Shown here: positions 4,026-7,990 of the stretch, one piece after another
Numbering within the stretch: the first letter of the stretch is position 1
Layout of the letters: the number at the start of each line of letters is the position of its first letter
DNA from: SZUA-430 sp044375275
GTDB lineage: Bacteria > Pseudomonadota > Alphaproteobacteria > Micropepsales > Micropepsaceae
Assembly: GCA_044375275.1 (NCBI GenBank)
Contig: JBILMZ010000164.1
Coordinates: 1 to 7,990, forward strand
Direction of reading: 5' to 3'
Length of the DNA stretch: 7,990 nt
Translations under genes and position numbers: made by a program
Notes under the pieces: generated by a model
Told to the model about the DNA's origin: nothing
The model's input: the letters and a program-made list of their open reading frames with translations, nothing else
Database searches by the model: none

Positions 4026-6680
4026 CTAGCCGAGGGCTGCCTGCGCCGCCGCCAGGCGGGCAATTGGCACCCGAAACGGCGAGCAGGACACGTAATCCAG
4101 CCGCGCCGCCTCACAGAAGCGGATCGAAGCCGGGTCGCCGCCATGCTCACCGCAGATGCCAAGCTTCAGGTCTGGCCGCGCCTTGCGACCCCGCTCTTCG
4201 GCGATCTGGATGAGCTCACCGACCCCCTCAACGTCCAGGCTGACGAACGGGTCGTTCGGCAGCAGCCCCCGGCTGACATAGTCGGGCAGGAACTTGGAGG
4301 AGTCGTCCCGGCTTAACCCAAACGTGGTTTGCGTCAGGTCGTTGGTCCCGAAGGAGAAGAACTCCGCCGACTGGGCAATGTCGCCTGCTCTCAGGGCAGC
4401 GCGCGGCAACTCGATCATCGTGCCTACAAGATAGGCAAGCTTCACGCTCTGCTCAGCCTCGACAGCCTTCGCAACCGCGTCGATCCGGTTCTTCAGGAAG
4501 TCAAATTCCCCCCGCATGGACACGAGCGGGATCATGATCTCCGCCGTCAGCTTCTTGCCGGTCTCTTTCTCGACCTGCACCGCCGCTTCGAAGATGGCCC
4601 GGGCCTGCATGTCGTAGATTTCGGGGTAAGACACCCCGAGGCGGCAACCGCGATGGCCGAGCATGGGATTGTACTCGCTGAGGTCCTCGAGCCGGGCCCG
4701 GATCTTCGCCGCATCAATCCCCGTGGAGGCCGCGACGGCCGGGATCTCGTGCTCCTGCGGCAGGAACTCGTGCAGCGGCGGATCCAGGAGGCGGATCGTA
4801 ACCGGCAACCCTGCCATGATGCGGAACAGCTCGACGAAGTCATTGCGCTGGTAGGGCAGCAGCTTGGCGAGCGCGATGTCTCGCCCTCCCCGCGTGTCGG
4901 CCAGGATCATCTGCCGGACGTCGCTGATGCGCTGCTCGTCAAAGAACATGTGCTCGGTCCGGCACAGGCCGATCCCTTCGGCCCCGAAGTCGCGCGCGTG
5001 CTTGGCGTCCGATGGCGTTTCGGCATTGGCGCGAACCTTCATCCGGCGGAACCCGTCAGCCCAGCTCATGAGGGTCGCGAACTCTCCGGAAAGTTCCGCC
5101 GGGATGGTGGTCACCTTGCCCTTCATGACCTGGCCCGTCGAACCGTCGATCGTGATGACATCGCCCTTCTTCAGGGTTTGGCCCGCAGCGACCACCGTCT
5201 GCGTGGAATAGTCGATCCTGAGGCCACCAGCGCCCGACACGCAGGGCCTTCCCATGCCGCGGGCCACGACAGCCGCGTGGCTCGTCATGCCGCCACGGGC
5301 CGTCAGGATGCCCCGGGCGGCATGCATGCCGTGGATGTCTTCGGGGCTCGTCTCGATCCGCACCAGGATCACGTCCCGTCCGTCCCCCGCCAGCCGCTCG
5401 GCCTCACCCGCTTCGAACACGATCTCGCCCGAAGCCGCACCAGGCGACGCCGGGAGACCCGACGCCAGCACATGGCGCTCAGCCTTGGGATCGAGCGTCG
5501 GGTGCAGCAGTTGATCCAGGGATGCCGGATCAATGCGGCGCACGGCCTCCTCGCGCGTGATGACCTTCTCGCCCGCGAAGTCGACGGCAATGCGCAGCGC
5601 AGCCTTCGTGGTACGCTTTCCGTTACGAGTCTGGAGAACCCAGAGCTTGCCCTTCTCGATCGTGAACTCGATGTCCTGCATGTCGCGGTAATGCGCCTCG
5701 AGCCGGCGGACATAGTCCTGGAACTCGGCGAAAACGGAGGGCATTTTTTCCTCAAGCGAGACGTCCTGCGAGCCGCTGGCCGCGCGCTCGCGCTTTGTCA
5801 GGGATTGCGGCGTCCGAAGGCCGGCCACCACGTCCTCGCCCTGCGCATTCAGGAGGTACTCGCCGTAAAGTGCGGCCTCGCCCGTCGACGGGTTGCGCGA
5901 GAAGGCAACGCCCGTCGCCGAGTCCTCGCCCATGTTGCCGAAGACCATGGCCTGGATGTTCACCGCAGTGCCCCACTCATCCGGAATGCTGTGAAGGCGG
6001 CGATAGGTGTTCGCCCGGGCGTTCTGCCAGGAGCCAAAAACGGCCCCGATGGCGCCCCAGAGCTGCTCGGCCGGATCCTGCGGGAAAGGCTGGTCCAGCT
6101 CTTCCAGGACCTTCGCCTTGTACTGCTCGACGAGCACTTTCCAACCAGCCGCGTCGACTTCGGTGTCGAGCGACAGCCCGTGCTCTTCCTTGAAGGCGCC
6201 GAGCAATTCCTCGAAATGGTCATGTCCGACGCCCAGCACGACGTCGCTGTACATGGTGATGAAGCGCCGGTAGCTGTCATAGGCAAAACGCTCATTGCCC
6301 GTCTGGGCAGCGATGGCGCGCGCCGTTTCGTCATTCAGGCCGAGATTGAGCACCGTATCCATCATGCCCGGCATCGAGGCGCGTCCCCCCGATCGGACCG
6401 ACACCAGCAGCGGATTGGACTTGTCGCCAAACTTGCGGTCCGTCAGGTGACCGATCTCGGCCAGCCCCGCTTCCACCTGGGCCTTGAGCTCGTCCGGATA
6501 GGTCTTGCCGTTCTTGTAGAAGTACGAACAGACCTCCGTCGTAATGGTAAAGCCCGGCGGGACCGGCAGCCCCAGGCTCGCCATTTCCGCAAGGTTTGCC
6601 CCCTTTCCGCCCAACAACTCCTTCATCTTGGCGTTGCCATCAGCTTTGCCACCGCCGAAACCGAAGACCCATTTCGTCAT
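4026..6680 (-). CDS. ppdK: Pyruvate, phosphate dikinase (884 aa)
   Basis: Catalyses the reversible reaction ATP + phosphate + pyruvate = AMP + diphosphate + PEP in the cytoplasm, feeding gluconeogenesis or running glycolytically in PPi-using cells. All three domains are present at full family length. The ATP-grasp domain (about 1-350) includes GGKGANLAEM (24-33), VSVRSGGRASMPGMMDT (93-109) and LQTRNGKRT (349-357). The swivelling phosphohistidine domain (about 400-520) contains GGMTSHAAVVARG (463-475), with catalytic His468 and Thr466 at the position phosphorylated by the PDRP regulator. The C-terminal PEP/pyruvate barrel contains GLCRTEHMFF (571-580), FGTNDLTQTTFG (777-788) and CGEHGG (843-848), with the acid/base Cys843. 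The start at 6680 gives the usual MTKWVF opening and has AAGGAAA upstream. An in-frame ATG at 6725 would add 15 residues without a visible Shine-Dalgarno. It diverges from the M15 gene across 150 bp. Confidence 0.98.
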   Translation of the reverse strand: MTKWVFGFGGGKADGNAKMKELLGGKGANLAEMASLGLPVPPGFTITTEVCSYFYKNGKTYPDELKAQVEAGLAEIGHLTDRKFGDKSNPLLVSVRSGGRASMPGMMDTVLNLGLNDETARAIAAQTGNERFAYDSYRRFITMYSDVVLGVGHDHFEELLGAFKEEHGLSLDTEVDAAGWKVLVEQYKAKVLEELDQPFPQDPAEQLWGAIGAVFGSWQNARANTYRRLHSIPDEWGTAVNIQAMVFGNMGEDSATGVAFSRNPSTGEAALYGEYLLNAQGEDVVAGLRTPQSLTKRERAASGSQDVSLEEKMPSVFAEFQDYVRRLEAHYRDMQDIEFTIEKGKLWVLQTRNGKRTTKAALRIAVDFAGEKVITREEAVRRIDPASLDQLLHPTLDPKAERHVLASGLPASPGAASGEIVFEAGEAERLAGDGRDVILVRIETSPEDIHGMHAARGILTARGGMTSHAAVVARGMGRPCVSGAGGLRIDYSTQTVVAAGQTLKKGDVITIDGSTGQVMKGKVTTIPAELSGEFATLMSWADGFRRMKVRANAETPSDAKHARDFGAEGIGLCRTEHMFFDEQRISDVRQMILADTRGGRDIALAKLLPYQRNDFVELFRIMAGLPVTIRLLDPPLHEFLPQEHEIPAVAASTGIDAAKIRARLEDLSEYNPMLGHRGCRLGVSYPEIYDMQARAIFEAAVQVEKETGKKLTAEIMIPLVSMRGEFDFLKNRIDAVAKAVEAEQSVKLAYLVGTMIELPRAALRAGDIAQSAEFFSFGTNDLTQTTFGLSRDDSSKFLPDYVSRGLLPNDPFVSLDVEGVGELIQIAEERGRKARPDLKLGICGEHGGDPASIRFCEAARLDYVSCSPFRVPIARLAAAQAALG

Positions 6681-6830
6681 GGTCGGAAACTTTCCTTTGC
6701 CGGAGTACGTGGTGCCCTTTGCCATGTGCGATGCAGCAATTCAAGCACAAGCGACGCCACGACAGGGTTGCCCGCAGGAGAAGCTTGCCCGATTGTTGCG
6801 CCTGTACGCGCGCAGGGAACGACATCTGAC
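6681..6830. promoter_or_regulatory. Divergent intergenic region between ppdK and the M15 peptidase gene
   Basis: These 150 bp separate the start codons of two divergent genes and must hold their promoters unless ppdK starts at 6725. I saw no -35/-10 pair good enough to place on either strand, and no clear dyad. Confidence 0.35.
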
Positions 6831-7664
6831 ATGAGCCTGACAAAGCGTCAGTTTGGAGCATTGGCACTCGGCGCCCTGCTCTCGCCGCCGGCGATAGCGG
6901 CCAGGACCGCGACCGGCACGGCGTGCGCCAGCGCAGTCGTGCCGCTCGCGCAGGCCACTCAAAACCTTGTGCGCGCCTACCCGGACTTCCTCAGCGGCGT
7001 CCAGGGCAACGAACTCATCTGGCGTGATGGCACGCGCATGCCCGTCCAGCTTTACCCCCTGTCACGCACACCCGCCGAACTGCTCGAGCAGCCAGACCTC
7101 GCGGCCCAGCTGATGCAATCCTATCCAGCCGGTGACTGCGCGTTGCCCTCCGACCCCGCCGATGATCCCGGCCGCATTCGCTACACCCCGTTCTTTGCCC
7201 GCATGTACGGCGAGCGGCAGCAGGACGTAGAAGCCGGGCTCGTGTCGGTTCCCTGGCCAGGCCGCCGCGCCGGAACCGCCGTCAGAGTCACTGGCGTCAA
7301 CGGTGTCGCCGGCCAACTTCGAGCCGTCGTTGCGGAACTCGCAGCGCTCCCCAAGGCGTTCCATCGCTTCTTCGACAACCCTGCGGGCGGATACTACTGG
7401 CGACCGGTCGCCGGCACGAACCGTCTCAGCGCCCATTCCTTCGGGATCGCCGTCGACATCAATGTCAGCGAGTCGCATTACTGGCGCAACGAACTGGGCG
7501 GCACCGGCGGCGAACCACCCGGCTGGCGCCCGGCGCGCGCAAGAAACCGCATCCCGCGCGAAATCGTCAGAATCTTCGAGCGCCACGGCTTCATCTGGGG
7601 CGGCAAGTGGTTCCACTACGACACCATGCACTTCGAATACCGGCCTGAACTTCTGCTAACCTGA
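6831..7664 (+). CDS. M15-family metallopeptidase (D-Ala-D-Ala carboxypeptidase / endolysin-like), exported (277 aa)
   Basis: A predicted zinc peptidase acting on peptidoglycan stem peptides outside the cytoplasm. Residues 1-24 form an export signal: TKRQFGALALGALLSPPAIA has a Tat-like Lys-Arg pair before a hydrophobic stretch and a likely cleavage near AIA-A. The middle region has blocks typical of the alphaproteobacterial subgroup: YPDFLSGVQGNELIWRDGTR (50-69), DPGRIRYTPFFARMYG (112-127) and VTGVNGVAGQL (153-163). The M15 zinc ligands are visible: His202 and Asp209 in HSFGIAVDIN (202-211), and His267 in WGGKWFHYDTMHFEYRPEL (256-274), with Asp264 as the probable general base. The reading frame stays open far upstream across ppdK, but the signal peptide fixes the start at 6831; the AGGGA ribosome-binding site is about 12 nt away, so rather loose. 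It is followed after 38 bp by another exported protein gene, probably cotranscribed. Exact bond specificity is unknown. Confidence 0.94.
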   Translation: MSLTKRQFGALALGALLSPPAIAARTATGTACASAVVPLAQATQNLVRAYPDFLSGVQGNELIWRDGTRMPVQLYPLSRTPAELLEQPDLAAQLMQSYPAGDCALPSDPADDPGRIRYTPFFARMYGERQQDVEAGLVSVPWPGRRAGTAVRVTGVNGVAGQLRAVVAELAALPKAFHRFFDNPAGGYYWRPVAGTNRLSAHSFGIAVDINVSESHYWRNELGGTGGEPPGWRPARARNRIPREIVRIFERHGFIWGGKWFHYDTMHFEYRPELLLT

Positions 7665-7702
7665 TTTCCGCCACGAAAACTCCACACCAGACGAGACCCG
7701 CC

Positions 7703-7990
7703 ATGAAACCTGCCACTGGAATGCTCGCCACTGCCCTCGTTTCCGTCGTCGCCGCATTCGGCGCACAGGCAGCAGGTCCGGCTGCCCCGAAAATCGGAGC
7801 AATCCGCGCGCAACTCTTCTACGAGGAAACTGGCAAGTTCTCGAAAGACATCCTGTCGGACAAAGATCTGTCGCTCTGGAACACGATCATCGGAGAAGGC
7901 GGCGCGGGCGGCGCCTCGAACTTCACGCTCGTGACCGTTGAGGTCCAGGGCAAGGACGTTCCGGTGGGCGCCGTGAAAATCCAGGTCGTC
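7703..7990 (+). CDS. Unrecognised exported protein, N-terminal part (runs off right edge)
   Basis: The first 96 codons are present. Residues 1-23 look like a Sec signal peptide: Lys2, a hydrophobic core MLATALVSVVAAFG (7-20) and a probable cleavage after AQA at 21-23. The mature part begins APKIGAIRAQLFYEETGKFS, continues with DLSLWNTIIGEGGAGG (55-70), and then a strand-rich stretch (NFTLVTVEVQGKDV, then VGAVKIQVV) that suggests a beta-sandwich or similar extracytoplasmic fold. I do not recognise a family and assign no function. The start lies 38 bp after the M15 peptidase stop on the same strand with no terminator between, so a shared transcript is likely. The Shine-Dalgarno is poor (GACGAG). 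Codon use matches the neighbours. Confidence 0.8.
   Translation, partial: MKPATGMLATALVSVVAAFGAQAAGPAAPKIGAIRAQLFYEETGKFSKDILSDKDLSLWNTIIGEGGAGGASNFTLVTVEVQGKDVPVGAVKIQVV

Noticed and set aside
6681..6725. 15-residue N-terminal extension of PPDK from an ATG at 6725
   Set aside because: No Shine-Dalgarno precedes it, and family members normally open with a sequence like MTKWV, which begins at 6680.
4329..6830. A very long plus-strand open frame antisense to ppdK, continuous with the M15 peptidase frame (over 1100 codons in all)
   Set aside because: It is codon-aligned with ppdK (the offset from the ppdK stop is a multiple of three), so it stays open simply because ppdK avoids TTA, CTA and TCA codons, which are rare in GC-rich genomes. 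The product is rich in Arg/His/Leu with no domain, and the true peptidase start is marked by a signal peptide at 6831.

Overview
The window looks like a piece of a GC-rich alphaproteobacterial chromosome. Family-level resemblance points loosely to the Hyphomonadaceae/Caulobacterales side, but this is an impression from protein style and not a test. Nothing mobile was found: no integrase, transposase, phage gene, CRISPR array, rRNA or tRNA. Most of the window is ordinary housekeeping and cell-envelope coding sequence. Codons are strongly GC-rich at third positions, except in the intergenic region 3432-4025.

Layout, left to right: (1) the N-terminal end of a 4'-phosphopantetheinyl transferase on the minus strand, running off the left edge; (2) a 291-bp gap with a textbook plus-strand Rho-independent terminator at 407-432, directly in front of (3) a plus-strand GNAT acetyltransferase (477-1292); (4) a convergent minus-strand FKBP-type peptidyl-prolyl isomerase lipoprotein (1285-1788); (5) a divergent plus-strand short-chain dehydrogenase/reductase (1894-2748); (6) a convergent minus-strand SleB-type cell-wall hydrolase (2745-3431); (7) a 594-bp gap, partly AT-rich, holding a good sigma70-like promoter, a 14-bp perfect palindrome, a doubtful small ORF and a strong stem-loop; (8) minus-strand ppdK, pyruvate phosphate dikinase (4026-6680); (9) a divergent plus-strand M15 metallopeptidase with an export signal (6831-7664); and (10) the start of an unrecognised exported protein (7703 to the right edge).

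The genes do not form one pathway. Two peptidoglycan-cleaving enzymes of different chemistry (SleB-type hydrolase and M15 peptidase) sit on either side of ppdK, and the FKBP lipoprotein is also an envelope protein. PPDK is central carbon metabolism (pyruvate/PEP interconversion). Convergent pairs overlap by 3-8 bases at their 3' ends, so the genome is compact there. The two real gaps (186-476 and 3432-4025) therefore stand out and hold the regulatory features most worth checking. I did not find a convincing undescribed multi-gene system. The best candidates for something new are RNA-level: a possible attenuator or small RNA before the GNAT gene, and a long leader before the SleB-type gene.
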